From Norana najaformis (lineage: Eukaryota > Annelida > Clitellata > Crassiclitellata > Hormogastridae), in contig OZ029918.1 of assembly GCA_964023275.1 (NCBI GenBank), forward strand, positions 30,078,704 to 30,142,703: DNA of 64,000 nt, in the 5' to 3' direction. The number at the start of each line of letters is the position of its first letter. Position 1 is the stretch's first letter. The translations under genes and the position numbers were made by a program. The notes below the pieces were generated by a model, which ran no database searches, was not told where the DNA came from, and worked only from the letters and a program-made list of their open reading frames with translations. Of the stretch, positions 39,201-50,017 are shown piece after piece.

Positions 39201-39748
39201 TTTTTGTTCTTAGTGACCTTAGCACCATTTAGGCTCGTTCAGGCAGTTCTTTTGAGACGTACTTCAAAGGTGCTATATTATGTGTCTCCATACATGCATG
39301 CATACGTACATACATACACTATGCAAAGGATGGATTTATTTAAAAGATGGGAGTTCACAAACAATGTATCACTTCATTAAGAAGAATTATGGATAAATAG
39401 GATGTGCAAAATTTGAAACTTGTTGCAGTTTGGCTTAAATCAACCTTGTGACCTAGATCACAAAACACGAAATACTGGTTTTTGTTTTTGAAGATGTTTT
39501 GGCATTAAATGCTGGATGAGGCAAAAGAGTCCACGTATCCATTGGTCTAATTAGTGGTCTGTTTGTGTTGCAGTAACCAGGCTGTCCGACTGAATATGGA
39601 AGATGGACCGGAGGCAACTGTGGTTGGACTGGATGATTATGGTTACCTGAAGGTACAACAGTCCAGTGGGCAAACGCAGTCAGTTCAGCCAGATGGAAAC
39701 AGCTTTGATATGATGCGGAATCTCATTGCACCAAAATCCCAACGATAA
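30271..39748 (+). CDS. HLCS: Holocarboxylase synthetase (biotin-protein ligase)
   Basis: Attaches biotin, through biotinyl-AMP, to a lysine of the biotin-dependent carboxylases in cytosol and mitochondria. Ten exons: 30271-30555, 32424-32577, 33502-34334, 35222-35401, 36200-36471, 36672-36739, 37169-37329, 37990-38104, 38877-39099, 39574-39748. They give 2,466 nt, 821 aa. The N-terminal half (exons 3-4) has the BPL_N-type fold seen in long animal HLCS (KPPNVLIYCGKKDS, FLGGGTVVSFGSSFDG). The catalytic half has GLVAVARRQTAGLGRGGNVW (GRGGN at 598-602), KWPNDIYFG near 658, MKLGGILV near 669 and GCGVNV. The C-terminal cap ends VQPDGNSFDMMRNLI. Exon 1 opens with a hydrophobic MLISLVFLYIYFM followed by RWRQRR, which may be a membrane or targeting signal. 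Introns hold SINEs, a LINE-like tail and a 58-bp palindrome. Confidence 0.94.
30990..31215 (-). mobile_element. SINE, family S2
   Basis: The minus strand matches the copy at 32760-33010 through GCACACA, TTGCTACTGGCATAAGC, GGCTTGGGATTCATCCACTG and GAGCCTCCTC words in the same order. It lies in HLCS intron 1. Confidence 0.6.
31900..31970 (+). mobile_element. SINE 3' part, family S6
   Basis: TTAATGCCTTGTGCATT, GTGATAACAGTGCTAC, AAGTCATGAGATAAGATTAG parallel the copies at 34860-34992 and 61330-61456, which share the GCATTATGATA core and a TTAGA-rich tail. Confidence 0.55.
32220..32277. repeat. 58-bp near-perfect palindrome in HLCS intron 1
   Basis: Two 29-bp arms meet with no spacer at GTA|TAC (32248/32249). 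Only one of 29 pairs mismatches (CTCACG against CGCGAG). Further partial pairing outward suggests a slightly longer original palindrome with small indels. Confidence 0.9.
32760..33010 (+). mobile_element. tRNA-derived SINE, family S2
   Basis: The head GGTGGCATGTTTGGCCTGC with B-box-like GGGTTCGAGTCTGC is followed by the family body (GACAAGTTGTTTGTGCACAC, GGCATTGGCATAAGCGGGG). It lies in HLCS intron 2. Confidence 0.65.
34860..34992 (+). mobile_element. SINE 3' part, family S6, TTAGA tail
   Basis: GAAGTGACCGTGAATTG, GCATTATGATAACGTCGCTA and a terminal CATTAGATTAGATTAGATT. The copy at 61330-61456 matches over the same span and orientation. Confidence 0.7.
35640..35765 (-). mobile_element. SINE 3' part, family S1
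   Basis: On the minus strand GGGAGAGGACTGGCCACCTG and TAGCACTTTATACCCCTGGC match the body of the copy at 48615-48900. Confidence 0.65.
35990..36105 (-). mobile_element. tRNA-derived SINE, family S3
   Basis: The minus strand reads CAGTAGCCGATTGGTTATAG (A box), AGGTTTCAGCTTCCCC (B box) and then GGACCTTGAGCAATTCC. It lies in HLCS intron 4. Confidence 0.68.
37730..37978 (+). mobile_element. Possible LINE/SINE 3' tail
   Basis: Ends with TTTACAATTACAATTACG, a tail like those of CR1/L2-type retroposons. It is preceded by a CTTCTGAGGAG / TTGCTATGTAAATTTTGC block that resembles other retroposon 3' ends here. The coding remnant is too decayed to be certain. Confidence 0.35.
39140..39290 (+). mobile_element. 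SINE/LINE 3' part, family S7
   Basis: CCAGTGATGACTTTTCTTG, TTATCTGAGC, TTAGCACCATTTAGGC and ACTTCAAAGGTGCTATATTA match the copy at 62995-63150. It lies in HLCS intron 9. Confidence 0.55.
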
Positions 39749-41069
39749 CCGCCTGCTTCCCAAAGGACCAGCTCCCATGGTTGAAATGGATTCTGCCTCA
39801 TTCTTAATTATGATGTTAGATGCGGGGAAGTAGCTTTAAGGTCTTGTCACTTGTCATTTGAGAATCCCCACTGCATTGTACAAATATTGGCCAAAGAAAT
39901 GTTTAATATCAAGAAACTGTCCTTGCTGTCAAAGTCCTGCTGAACAGAGTCGTGTGCTAATGACCTTTTGATATCAGACAGTGCCTGCACAATACTGAGC
40001 TCCTGTGAAACTGGAAAAGCTGTTTTTTTGTAGAAAGTCGGACCCATTTTAAATGTTTTGGCACTATCAATTAACTGGTGTGGTCAGGATGTAAGACTCA
40101 CAGTGCAGGAGTTGCCATAGTCTGCTACTTGGCTTGCTGTTTTAAAAACTCATGTCAGCGAGCCTCTACGATTGTGGTGGAGATACTACTTTCTTCCTTG
40201 CAGTCAACCTTTGATAAAGGGGACTGACTGAACATATAAATAAGAATTAATTAATTAAAAGGCCACCCTTGATGCAGTTTTAAGAAATTCCTCATTTCAA
40301 AATGCAGTGGAAATGTTCATTACAGTGGGATCATTTAATGACACAGAATTTCTTGTTTAGTGTTCTGATTTCAAAATTATGAGCACTCTGTAAGAACTTA
40401 TGGAGATTCCTGGGTGTAATGGACATACTCCACTAAACTTGGCGGACTGCTTTTTCCTCATTTTTTCATTATGCCTCTGACCAGGGATGCCCATGAGACT
40501 GTTGAGGCTGAGACCAAGACAAGAATTAGCAGACCAAGATGAAATCATATCTTTAGTCTCTGAGGCGAGGCTGAACCCAAGACTTACAGACTCTTAGACG
40601 AAGCAGAGACATTTGTTTGATGAGACGAGACGGAGTCCAAGATTAACCTGAAAATGTGTTTTATTGTCAGCGCTCATCAGTTTTGTTACTCTTTAATGTA
40701 GGCCTAAGTTGACTTTCGTTATTGGAGTTTTCTCAATGAGTTATCATTAATTTTATAATTTTCTATCTATTCATTGTTGTTTTACTTACGGTTGCAGTTA
40801 TGCTGTTTTTTCCTGGTTACTTCCAGTCTTGCATAGTGGTTAGAAACTTAGTTAATACTAATAATAATCAGCGATGGTAGACTGACAGCATGCAGAAAGA
40901 GAAACTTAATACAAAAGTTGTAGGCTTTTGCCTATTGTGGACCCATGATATAAAGTCATCCAGCACTTGAATCAAGTTACTGAAAGGTAGTCAGATAACC
41001 TAGTTGAACTGCAATACGTGTAATACTGGGGAATAAGGAGTGATTTTTAAAATACTGTGGTTGGCTACA
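39749..41069. other. HLCS 3' flank
   Basis: Holds the HLCS 3' UTR, whose end I could not place, and a GAGAC/CAAGA-rich degenerate stretch at about 40495-40650. There is no further exon signal. Confidence 0.5.
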
Positions 41070-41529
41070 GGGGCCGTCCATAAATGACGTCATGCAGTTT
41101 AGGACGATTTTTGACCGCCCCTCCCCCCGTAGTCACACCGTCACAAAAGTCATACCCCCTCAAATATGACATCGCAAAGCTCTGCACACCCCCCAAAAAA
41201 CCAGATGTCCAGAATGTTATATGCAATTTTCTTATAATTATCAAATAAAGTAATTTTAACTATAAAAATTCTTGAAACTATATAGTAGAATGAAGAGAAA
41301 TGGAGGGAGTATAATTATTACAATCATTATGCATTCCACAAAATGAAAAGCTCTGGTAGAATCATTACAATTATTAAAAATGCTTAATAACAATAACTTG
41401 AAACAATCCAAACTGTTTGACGTGATGATGTGACGTCACCTTTCTTAAACACCCCTCCCCTTCGTCACAAATCGTCAGATGTGTGACCCCCTTGCCCCTA
41501 GGTGCGTGACGTCATTTATGGACGGCCCC
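41070..41529. mobile_element. 460-bp terminal-inverted-repeat element (MITE)
   Basis: The left end GGGGCCGTCCATAAATGACG and the right end TGACGTCATTTATGGACGGCCCC are inverted repeats over at least 20 bp. ACA lies directly outside both ends, a possible 3-bp target duplication. The interior is AT-rich and non-coding. It has inserted beside a LINE-derived region. I cannot place it in a superfamily from the ends alone. Confidence 0.85.
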
Positions 41530-42075
41530 ACAGTTCAATGTTTTATAAACCAAATGCTCCAATTTGAAACAGATTCTTTGCTAAACAGGAGCCAATGCAA
41601 TGATTTAAGTACAGGTATTATGTGCTTGGATACTGATGTATTAGTCATGACTCTAGCTAGAGTTCTGAACTCTCTTGAGCTTCGGCCAATTTGACTCTGT
41701 GATACCGTTAGCAAGCGAGTTACAGTAATCCAGGCGTCTGGAAATCAATGTGTTTGTGTGAAATATACTAGATGCTATAGGGACAACGCCTAATTGTGCA
41801 TGTGTGACGACTTACAAATATCGTTCGCATAGTCGGTGAGGGACATAGCAGTAGACAACGCCGAAGTTGCGAGCAGAGTCGGCCAACTCAACAAATGAGT
41901 TGCCTAGTTTTAAGGATATAAGCCACTCAAACTTCTTGACCTGGTGTGGAGTGCTCAACAAAAGCAGATAATCAGTTTTCGACGGGTTAAAGAGGACTTC
42001 ATTAGCCGCCATCAAAGACTGCACCCCCTCAAAGGCAATGAAGAACTGTACACATGAATGACATGACAAGACACC
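41530..42075 (-). mobile_element. Non-LTR retrotransposon RT fragment
   Basis: The minus-strand frame at about 41812-42060 carries a LINE reverse-transcriptase stretch: MAANEVLFNPSKTDYLLL, then ISLKLGNSFVELADSARNFG, then VVY, as found after the catalytic motif in CR1/L2/Rex-type RTs. The DNA from 41530 to 41812 (GAGCCAATGCAATGATTT, GTTACAGTAATCCAGGCG) has the feel of LINE RT sequence read downstream of this point. Truncated and inactive. Confidence 0.72.
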
Positions 42076-42169
42076 CGCCATTATCTTTCGCAAGCCCCTC
42101 TACATCCAATCCGCCGCCGTCCCATTCCTCTCAACCTAAACCCAACCCACCTTAACAGCTCCTTTGTCC

Positions 42170-42171
<2 letters not shown>

Positions 42172-42221
<50 letters not shown>

Positions 42222-42243
42222 CTCGCTCTCTCTCTCTCTCTCG
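42172..42243. repeat. (TC)n microsatellite
   Basis: About 36 CT dinucleotides with two CGCT interruptions. Confidence 0.95.
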
Positions 42244-42274
42244 TCTTCTGGCAAAAGGACTTCGTTCTTCACCT

Positions 42275-42405
42275 CCTTAAATAACGGTGCCCATTCAAAC
42301 GGGCAGCGGTGGTGAAGGATCACGCCCAATCCAGATCCCGATCCCTCGCCCTCATTGCAAAATGAGCAGGGTCGAGGCCATAAGGTCGCTGCATAAAACC
42401 GTGTA
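42275..42405 (+). mobile_element. SINE fragment, conserved-block family S5
   Basis: CCCATTCAAACGGGCAGCGG, TGGTGAAGGATCACGCC, TTGCAAAATGAGCAGGGTCG and AGGCCATAAGGTCGCT match the copies near 50 kb. The tRNA-like head is absent. Confidence 0.75.
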
Positions 42406-42841
42406 CATTCACATTTCACATGGTACATTTCACTTTTCTTTGGACAACCCCTCTGACTTGACGCAGCGCTCTCATGAATAACCTGGTGCTCTGGGCTCAG
42501 CTTCAAAGTAGCGCTTTAGAATTTTTGAGACGCTGACGAGTGTTCTTTGACCAATGGCAGATCGCCCCTCGACTCGCCATTGCGTGGGCGGATGGGCGGC
42601 CGGCTGGGGAAGAACGGGCAGCTGGACTGGGATGGGCGTCTTGGCGCTAACCGAAGCAGGCGACGGATGCTATGGCCCTTAGGCCACGATTCCTCGCAGT
42701 GTACAAGAATTGTCGCCCTGCTGCCTGTGCTCTCAGGTGTATGCAACCCTCAGTATGAAAATAACTGATATAATGTCACAAGGTATATGTAAATGAATGT
42801 ATGTATATCCATCTTACTATACACACACATGTATATGTATA

Positions 42842-42863
42842 TGTTATATATATATATGGTAGC

Positions 42864-42948
<85 letters not shown>

Positions 42949-43032
42949 TAGCTGATTATATATATATATATATATATGTAATATATATATATATAGCGAA
43001 TTTATGCATATATATATATGTATATATATATG

Positions 43033-43070
<38 letters not shown>

Positions 43071-43078
43071 TATATAAG
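42842..43078. repeat. (AT)n array interrupted by GGTAGCTAATTA
   Basis: More than 200 bp of AT dinucleotides with two embedded GGTAGCT(A/G)ATTA words and ATGTATAT variants. Its length in any assembly is unreliable. Confidence 0.92.
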
Positions 43079-44194
43079 CGAATACGTTTGTTCGCTGAAT
43101 TGAAGATGTATGCGATTGTTATACGTTTTTGAGGCAGCGGTTGGTCGATTTTCGTTGAGGCTTTGGCACATTAGTTAAACTGTGAAACTTTATATTTGAA
43201 AAGGCGTTGCAAGTTAAAAGCTGAAATTGACTGTCTGCATGAACTTAGAACTGTTGTACGGTTCAGTCAAAAATTCGAGTGCAGTGTGTGTTTTGTTTCA
43301 GGTAATGGTGATAGTCCAAAAACGGAATATAATATTATATTATATTGTGTTACGAACTTGCAAGACAGATAGATATCTTCGTCGGGATTCAGAGGTTTCA
43401 TTCACTGAAGCTGACTCTAATTGCAGTTTTTCTCATGGTGTGAAATAGCCTTAATTCTAGCTAATTTTATGTAACCCAAGACAATAGACTGTGTAACGTA
43501 ATAGTGGCGGTAGCGGTGTGACGTAACAGTGGTTGAACCAGAGGTTTTAAGAGAAGGTATATAGCCCAAGGCAGTCTCAAATGGGGGTTGTATAGCCATC
43601 TGGATCGACCATTATAATGTAATGTAATGTGAAATAATCATGTTATTCGAAAACAGTACCTTTTCAATGTGAAATTGATGGTGTGTTTTCAAGTCAATCT
43701 TTGGATAAAACATTCATTGTCATATTTCTACATGAAATTGTGCCTGAGGTTGTAACGTTCAGTAGAATTTATCTGAAGACCGTAGACCTTGCTGTACGTT
43801 ACCTTTGGGTATTTTCCTTTTGTTACTTGGATAACTTTGCGCACTTGACACGGTGGCTTACCAGTTCTTTGGGACATGGAGCTAGCAGGTTCAAATCTTC
43901 CCTGAGATTGTAAAATCCTAGAGCAGATCAAAAACCACAATTGCTTAGTGCTTCGATTTTGCCTTAAATAATAATGCAAATTGGTAAGTAAGTCAGTCAG
44001 TTAATGGTACAGACTAGATCCTAGTCTGCAGCTATAAGTATAAGGTAATGTAGACTCGTCTTTGTCGATTATACGACTTTTATATAATGTTTTTTAAAAT
44101 CTGAAAGATTATTTCAAAGGATTTTGCAATTATGCTGGTTCTTTCACAAAAATAAAATATTTATATGTATTGATACAGATGCCAGATCTAAAAC
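43079..44194. other. Upstream region of the bHLH gene
   Basis: No coding exon is supported. An upstream non-coding exon is likely, because GATACAG just before 44180 reads as an acceptor and an in-frame stop precedes the ATG at 44195. A tRNA-like SINE head (CACGGTGGCTTACCAG, then GGTTCAAATCTTCC) lies at 43850-43910. Confidence 0.45.
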
Positions 44195-47091
44195 ATGTCC
44201 AAAGGATCTGACTCAAGTCTTGCATGGGAAAACAGTCATTCCGTGGATGCAGAAATTTCTCCGATGTTGCAAAACAGAAATCTCAATGAATTTTGTCCAC
44301 CGTTATGTAATTGGCCCCGTGGTCTTTGCATTGTCAAGGACTGTGTCTTTTTAAAGCGTGTTTCCAGTTTTACTCTCTTGCATTCAGAAGGTCATTGTCA
44401 GCTTCTACGAATCTCATCTGAATACAATAATAACTCACAGTTTAGAGTGCCCTGTCCACAAGAAAAAGTGTCATGCCTGCCCGAAAGAAATGATTTTTCT
44501 CCAATTCTACAGAATCAAAACCTATTCCAACATTTCACTAACATAACCGGTGTTTTGAAATCTCCAAAGTTCCATGGAAAAAAGTTTATCAACATAGGCG
44601 ATGCTCTGTTTGATGAACTAAGTGAATCACGTCCTGCTGACGAAAGCAGCCAGCTTTATTGTCATGAGACTCTGGATGAAGTCATTCTTCACACAGCATC
44701 CTCCTACAGTTCATCATCTGTAAATGAACAGGCAATTGAAACTCCTCAAACAGTGGGAGACAGTGCAACGTTTGAGGATTCGTTGGCTGAAATGGTTCAT
44801 TTGGAATCATTGGTGAACCCTTTCATTCATGAAACTGAAGAGATGCACCAGGTTGCAGATGGTGCTGCACAAGACAGCTGTGGTATTTCGATCTGCCCCT
44901 CGACAGAAATCCCAAAGTCTAATGCTGAAAGCTCAACATCAGCTTCTCCAACGTCTTCCTCTACCTGCTCTTCTGTGGTGTCCAGTGAAATGCTTTCTTC
45001 TTGTGAAGTGGTGAGTATGCTGACCGTTCCTGTACAAAAGTTGGACTTCCGAGCTGGCAGGAGAAAACGGAAGGCCAACATGCGTGAAAGAAAACGGATT
45101 GAGAATCTGAGTATTGCTTTCATTGACTTGAAGAAACGCATCCCAAAATTTAAGTAGTAAGTAATGCATTCTCTTGGAAAACTAGAAAAGCTTTTCTACA
45201 GTGTATATGTAGTAATTACTGCTATTAAAAAAGTTAGTTTTTTATTTTTGAAGTTATGTTTATGAGAGGTTCATAAAAACATTTTTAAAGTAAATATATG
45301 AACACCTAGAATACATAGCGAAGTACAGATACTTTAGATTAACTTGATGAATTTCTACTTTTCAAGGGAGTTGGAGAACTTAGAAAAGGCACATAGCAGT
45401 TAAATATAGAGTTAATACAGTGTAGTTCTTATATAATTGTCGCATTTAAGGAGATGGTCATTTTAAAAGCCTGAACAATTAATTTTGCCTGACAACACTA
45501 AGCCACAATCGTATAGAATGGTTTTTCAAGCACTTTTGGAATGAGGCAAAGAAAAGGCACAGGAGCTTATATTGCAGGTTACTAGGCAAATGCTGCGCTG
45601 AAATTGAACATAGACAGATCTTTTTTGTTGGTATGGTTTGAGTATTTGTCTCTGACTAGTTTTCCTGCCTCAGATTTTTTTTGAAGTGGCACTATACAAA
45701 ATTTCTGATTACCATTACAAAGTTACAGTTACAATTAGTATAAAACTGCGCTGTTAAATCTGTAGCCATTTCAAGCAGATTTCACAGCTTGAGATTCTAC
45801 GAGAAGCTGTTAAGTACATTCGTCAGTTACTAACCGCACTCAGTAGCAACAGCCCATTGATGCCTCCTAAGGCCGGTTACACTGGCTGCTTACGTCCTCG
45901 TCAGCTGCGATGCCGTGCAAGTGAGTTTTCTTTTGCTTTTGCAAGTTTTGAGCATTTATCTTTGTGAAAGAAATTTATCTAGAGTAAGACACATTTTTGC
46001 TTGATTAGTTTTGATACAATTTGTGTAGTGCCGCTGTTTAGTTTGATAATTGGTGATGCTAAGCAGATCAAAATAGCGATGGGCTTAAACTATGGAACAA
46101 CACCCCTGATAAAATTAAAAATGTGAAAAGTCTAGTTTTGTTTAAAACTAAGTTAAAGCAGCATTTGCTATCCTTGTACAAATGATCTGTTTACCAAGAG
46201 AGTTATAAACTCGTAACAGGGCACCTGTATGCAATGCACTTTGTTATTTTAATTTGTAATTCATTTGCTCATGGTGGAATTTACCTGATGATTGCAACAT
46301 GGCTTGGATGACTAGATAATCTGGAATTGCTTCATCTTCTTGTCAGAGCAATATCTACATTTTTAACTTTATACATAAGTAATTTACTTTAATAATGTTC
46401 CAATAAGCGATCTGATCTGTGCATTAAGGGCTAGACATCTGTCTAGGTGTTGGTGGAGGCTGAAACCTGAGCACTTTGTGTTCCAAGGCAAGAACTCGAC
46501 TAATGAGCCACCATACTGCATAGCTTTTTCATTGGGGATCACACTCTAAAGATAAGGGTGCAATTTTTTTATTTGTAGTTGGTAGCAGTTGGCCTGTGAG
46601 TGGTGAAGACATGAGGACAGGAGCATAATAAACAGTGGTTTGAAGCAGTGATGTGGGTAGGGAATTCCCGTAACCATTGCTAATTGCACCCTATCTAAGG
46701 TACTGAACCTTTAGCTCTAAGCACAGTTTAGCACTTCACAGCACTTTATTAATTTGAATTTTAATTGGGTTCCATAGATTCCAAAGTCATTTCTTCTGAG
46801 CCAGTCCTTGATGTTGAGGATGAGAACAGTGCCGCCTCTGATTACACAGTGACAGATGAATTGAAATCGGACAGATTGGTGCCAATGGCAGCAAATGATC
46901 AACCGATGCTTCCAATGAATTTCTCCAGCGAGGACGATGTTGTCAGTGGCTCCAGCCCAGTGTCACCATCCTCTTTCGATTGTTCCAGTGTTGGGCTCAA
47001 CGATGACTTAAGCATCTGGTTCCCTGCTGATGGCTTCTTCCTCACAGATGGATTCACTGATGAAGCGCCGACCTCTGACCTTAGTTACTGA
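44195..47091 (+). CDS. Divergent bHLH transcription factor
   Basis: Three coding exons: 44195-45156, 45766-45920, 46778-47091, giving 1,431 nt and 476 aa. The bHLH domain straddles intron 1 (about residues 289-345): basic region RRKRKANMRERKRIENL, helix 1 AFIDLKKRIPKF, then KYHF and helix 2 QISQLEILREAVKYIRQLL. The ERKR core is the usual E-box-reading signature, so DNA binding as a dimer in the nucleus is expected. The splice inside the loop restores tyrosine (TA|C) and keeps the frame. The N-terminal ~285 residues and the serine/acid-rich C terminus (SIWFPADGFFLTDGF) match no domain I recognise; the latter could be an activation region. No leucine zipper, PAS or orange domain is seen. The domain looks like a class A (atonal/twist-like) bHLH, but I cannot assign a family. 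AATAAA follows at 47250. Confidence 0.85.
46070..46330 (+). mobile_element. Non-LTR retrotransposon 3' remnant
   Basis: The plus-strand frame at about 46082-46184 reads LKLWNNTPDKIKNVKSLVLF and KTKLKQHLL before a stop. This is the standard C-terminal end of CR1/L2-type LINE reverse transcriptases. Only this end survives. It lies in intron 2 of the bHLH gene. Confidence 0.78.
46440..46520 (-). mobile_element. tRNA-derived SINE head, family S3
   Basis: The minus strand reads ATGGTGGCTCATTAGTCGAG and AGGTTTCAGCCTCCACC, a decayed version of the head at 35990-36105. Confidence 0.55.
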
Positions 47092-48340
47092 TGAACTGGT
47101 TTACAAGTTCACGCATGTATTTATTGTCATATTAAATACTTGTGCATTTACTGTTTTTGTAAATATTCTTAGTTTTCATGAATCATGATAACAAGTTTGT
47201 GTGTAAAGTAGTCGACGATAAAGTTTTGCCTTAACACCTTAATGTGCTAAATAAACATTTGTTTATGTTTAAATTTGAACTTCAGCTTATGTTAAATTTT
47301 TTACTCATTTCCGCCTAAAGGAATAGCTGTGGCAAGAACTTGATATGAATTGGCCACTATGATGTTTTTCTTGGGTCTCTTGATCCATGGTTAGAATTGT
47401 TTATGTATCTTTACATAGTTAAGAATGAAGCTGTTAAATGGTATATCGTGAACTTAACATCTGTCAGCTGCATCTCGTCCGTATTGGTAGTTTGGCTGAT
47501 TCACATTACACGTTTTTAATATAATAATAATTAGTAACTATTTCAATTAAGAATCTCTGAAAGGCATTGAAGTCGTGATAATGTTATTTTGTTATTCATT
47601 TGATCCGTTGTGAACCTGTTAGTACTTTGATGTCATCAAATTCTCTTATTTTTGCCTCTGTTTTTGCCTTACAACTTAACGATGAAGGTTAAACAGCATT
47701 GGTATTGAGATTTATGGGGAGAAAACTAATTGAGAAGTTTAGCACATAAGTTGTTTTCATAAGTTTTGTGTGCCTACTTTAGACATTTTGTCTCTTTGAT
47801 AGATGTTGCAGTCAAATTGATTATTATCATTATTAGTTCTTATTCTAGTTCTGACTTTTTTGTTCTAGTCATGGCAATATTTTCGTTTTAAGTGTATGTT
47901 TCTTTTTGCCTGCTTATTTGAAGTTAAAATAGTGGGCAGTTTTTGTTCTTTAGAGTTCTGTGTGGTATTTTTTAAATGTATATTGTTAGTTTTTGTCTGC
48001 ATTCAGTCACTAGCAGAAGTTATAAAATGTTCAAATTTAATGGCAGTAAATTTCTTGTTTCATATTTTTCTATTCCGGTCTTAGATTTTTAGTTGATTTT
48101 TTTGAAGTTGTTTCCTCAAGTGAAAGGTTTGTACTACTGAGCTTAGACAATGTTTTATTGTTTTGTGTTTTTAATTTTTCTGTTTAAGTTTTCTTGTTTC
48201 TCATTCCTTCATTTTGCCAGTCTATAAAGCCTGTCTTTCTGACCTCATCATATTGCAATCTATATCTTGAACATATTAATTTTCATGCTTTTCATGAGAA
48301 TTTTTCAGCCCAAGAAACTTGTGGTTATCTGTCGGCCTGC
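47092..48340. other. bHLH 3' UTR and AT-rich flank
   Basis: AT-rich and non-coding. The 3' UTR probably ends soon after the AATAAA at 47250-47255. The rest is T-rich with no domain-bearing ORF. Confidence 0.5.
47250..47255 (+). promoter_or_regulatory. bHLH gene poly(A) signal candidate
   Basis: AATAAA 159 bp after the stop codon at 47089-47091. It is the first canonical hexamer downstream. Confidence 0.6.
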
Positions 48341-48348
48341 TGTGTTAT

Positions 48349-48465
48349 GACTTGGGCCGGCTCTGTTTTGACTCAAACCTGCTCTGTTTTGACTCAAACC
48401 TGCTCTGTTTTGACTCAAACCTGCTCTGTTTTGACTCAGGCCGGCTCTGTTTTGATTGTGCTCTG
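48349..48465. repeat. 21-bp minisatellite, about 5 units
   Basis: Units ACTCAAACCTGCTCTGTTTTG repeat about five times; the outer ones carry GGCCGGC in place of AACCTGC. The 21-bp period keeps frames open on both strands, which explains the small ORFs here. Confidence 0.9.
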
Positions 48466-48614
48466 TTCTTGTAGTTTGTATTTCTGCTGCAGAAAAGAAG
48501 CAAGTTGATAAGATTATTGTAATGCATAGTCTGGCAACATGTTTTATGCAAAGCATTCACTGCAGAATGTTGCTCAATCAAGATGATGAAATGCCTGCAA
48601 TGTACAGTAATTTT

Positions 48615-48900
48615 CTGTGCACAGCAGTCTAGTGGTTAGTGTGCTGGACTGTTAACCCACAGGTCAGGGGTTCAAAGGCCGACCAGAGCAGGTAGATGTT
48701 TCAAGATTTTTGCTGGACCACTTCTGCCCTCTTGACTGTAAAATGAGTACACTGACTGTACACTGTTGGTGGAAAGATTAGGCCATGCGGGAGAGGACTG
48801 GCCGCCTGTGTTCAGATGGCGAGGCTATGAAAATGAAATTGTTAGCACTTTATACCTGTGACTGCCTCATGGGGTTAGCTTAGAGACTGTTCTTCTTTTT
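48615..48900 (+). mobile_element. tRNA-derived SINE, family S1 (best copy)
   Basis: The head CAGTCTAGTGGTTAGTGTGC, CTGGACTGTTAACCCACAGG and B box GGGGTTCAAAGGCC are followed by AATGAGTACACTGACTGTAC, GGGAGAGGACTGGCCGCCTG and TAGCACTTTATACCTGTGAC. It is the most complete S1 copy in the window. Confidence 0.78.
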
Positions 48901-48909
48901 TATTCTGTA

Positions 48910-49714
48910 GCAGTTTAATGCATACCCTGTCGTGGAATTTCTGTATAAAAAAGGGTGGAGTCAAGATCGAATGCAAGGGTGTGTCTGTGGCAAGAGAGTT
49001 GATGAAAGTTATATGCATTCTTGTATCACTGGCTAATAAATGTACAGTGTGGAGTATTTAGCAGGGACCAGTCTGCCATGACACCCTTGCCAGATACTGC
49101 ATTTTTTCTTCCTGATAATATATGTTGTTTTCACCTTTCTTGCTACTGCCTTGCATATTGGTGCAATGAAATCCACTGCAAAACTACTTTGTATTTGTTC
49201 AACCTTCAATTTTGTTTAATTTGTTAAATCTTTAAATTTCAAAACCTCACTTATGAACTACTGTGGCAACCACAACCCTTAGCAAAATTCTGCTTTCCCG
49301 CCTTTTCCTGGAATTTTTCTAGGTCAGAGTTAATATATGGGAAGTTTTAACATTGTTAATTAAGCAATAAGTCTGTTACTGAAATTCATTTTGACCTTGT
49401 ATTCTGCAACTACTAAATGCAAATAAATGTAATATCAGTCGGATTGTTTTGTTTTTGACTTCCTTGCATACCCCCATCAATGTAATGCTTTTAACAATAA
49501 TAATACCAAGACATGGTGACAAACCATCGCAATGACAGTTGGTAATGGGCGATTGTTTCTAGGAAATGCTTGGGTAGTGTTATACACTAGACAAGGTGGG
49601 CATTGTCTGACGATGCCAGAATTATTTCCTGCCTGTTGGGAAGGGAGCGATGTCTCTGGCATTAGTAGCATTTTTTACAGTTTGTAACCCATTTACATCT
49701 CATTTTGTAGCAGT
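48910..49714. other. Intergenic, nothing recognisable
   Basis: AT-rich spacer between two SINE insertions, with an AATAAA at 49422-49427 on the plus strand but no supporting coding exon. Short ORFs show no domain or splice context. Confidence 0.5.
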
Positions 49715-50010
49715 GAGCCAGATGGGCAACTACTAAAAGTGTAGGCCAAGCCGCCTCTGTGTGAGGAGCCGGTTCGCATATCGATGGTGGCTATATTTGT
49801 GAGATTTTAATCTCGGGCTATCACGGTCCGTACACTTCTGCCATTGTCTTTAGGCGGGTAGTGCCAGTCCCAAGCCTGGATAAGGGAGGAGGCGACGTCA
49901 ACGGCCTCTGATCCCATAAGATGTCGTTAAACAGTGGAAACTACGGGGGTACTTTAATGGCGTTACGCCCATTCAAACGGGCAGCGGTGTTGAAGGATAA
50001 ATGTAAATGT
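49715..50010 (+). mobile_element. SINE, conserved-block family S5, with extra middle segment
   Basis: A tRNA-like head (AGCCGCCTCTGTGTGAGGAG, GCCGGTTCGCATATCGATGG) joins GAGATTTTAATCTCGGGCTA and GCCCATTCAAACGGGCAGCG. About 100 bp (roughly 49840-49950) sits where the other copies read directly on, so this is a variant or an insertion. Confidence 0.7.
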
Positions 50011-50017
50011 ATAAGCT

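Noticed and set aside
42081-42506. 141-codon minus-strand ORF
   Set aside because: Runs through the (TC)n tract and a SINE; the middle is a repetitive ER/ES stretch.
48349-48465. CRISPR-like direct repeats
   Set aside because: Adjacent identical units without unique spacers, in animal DNA; an ordinary minisatellite.
48194-48581. Overlapping ORFs on both strands with 7-residue repeats
   Set aside because: Produced by the 21-bp minisatellite period.
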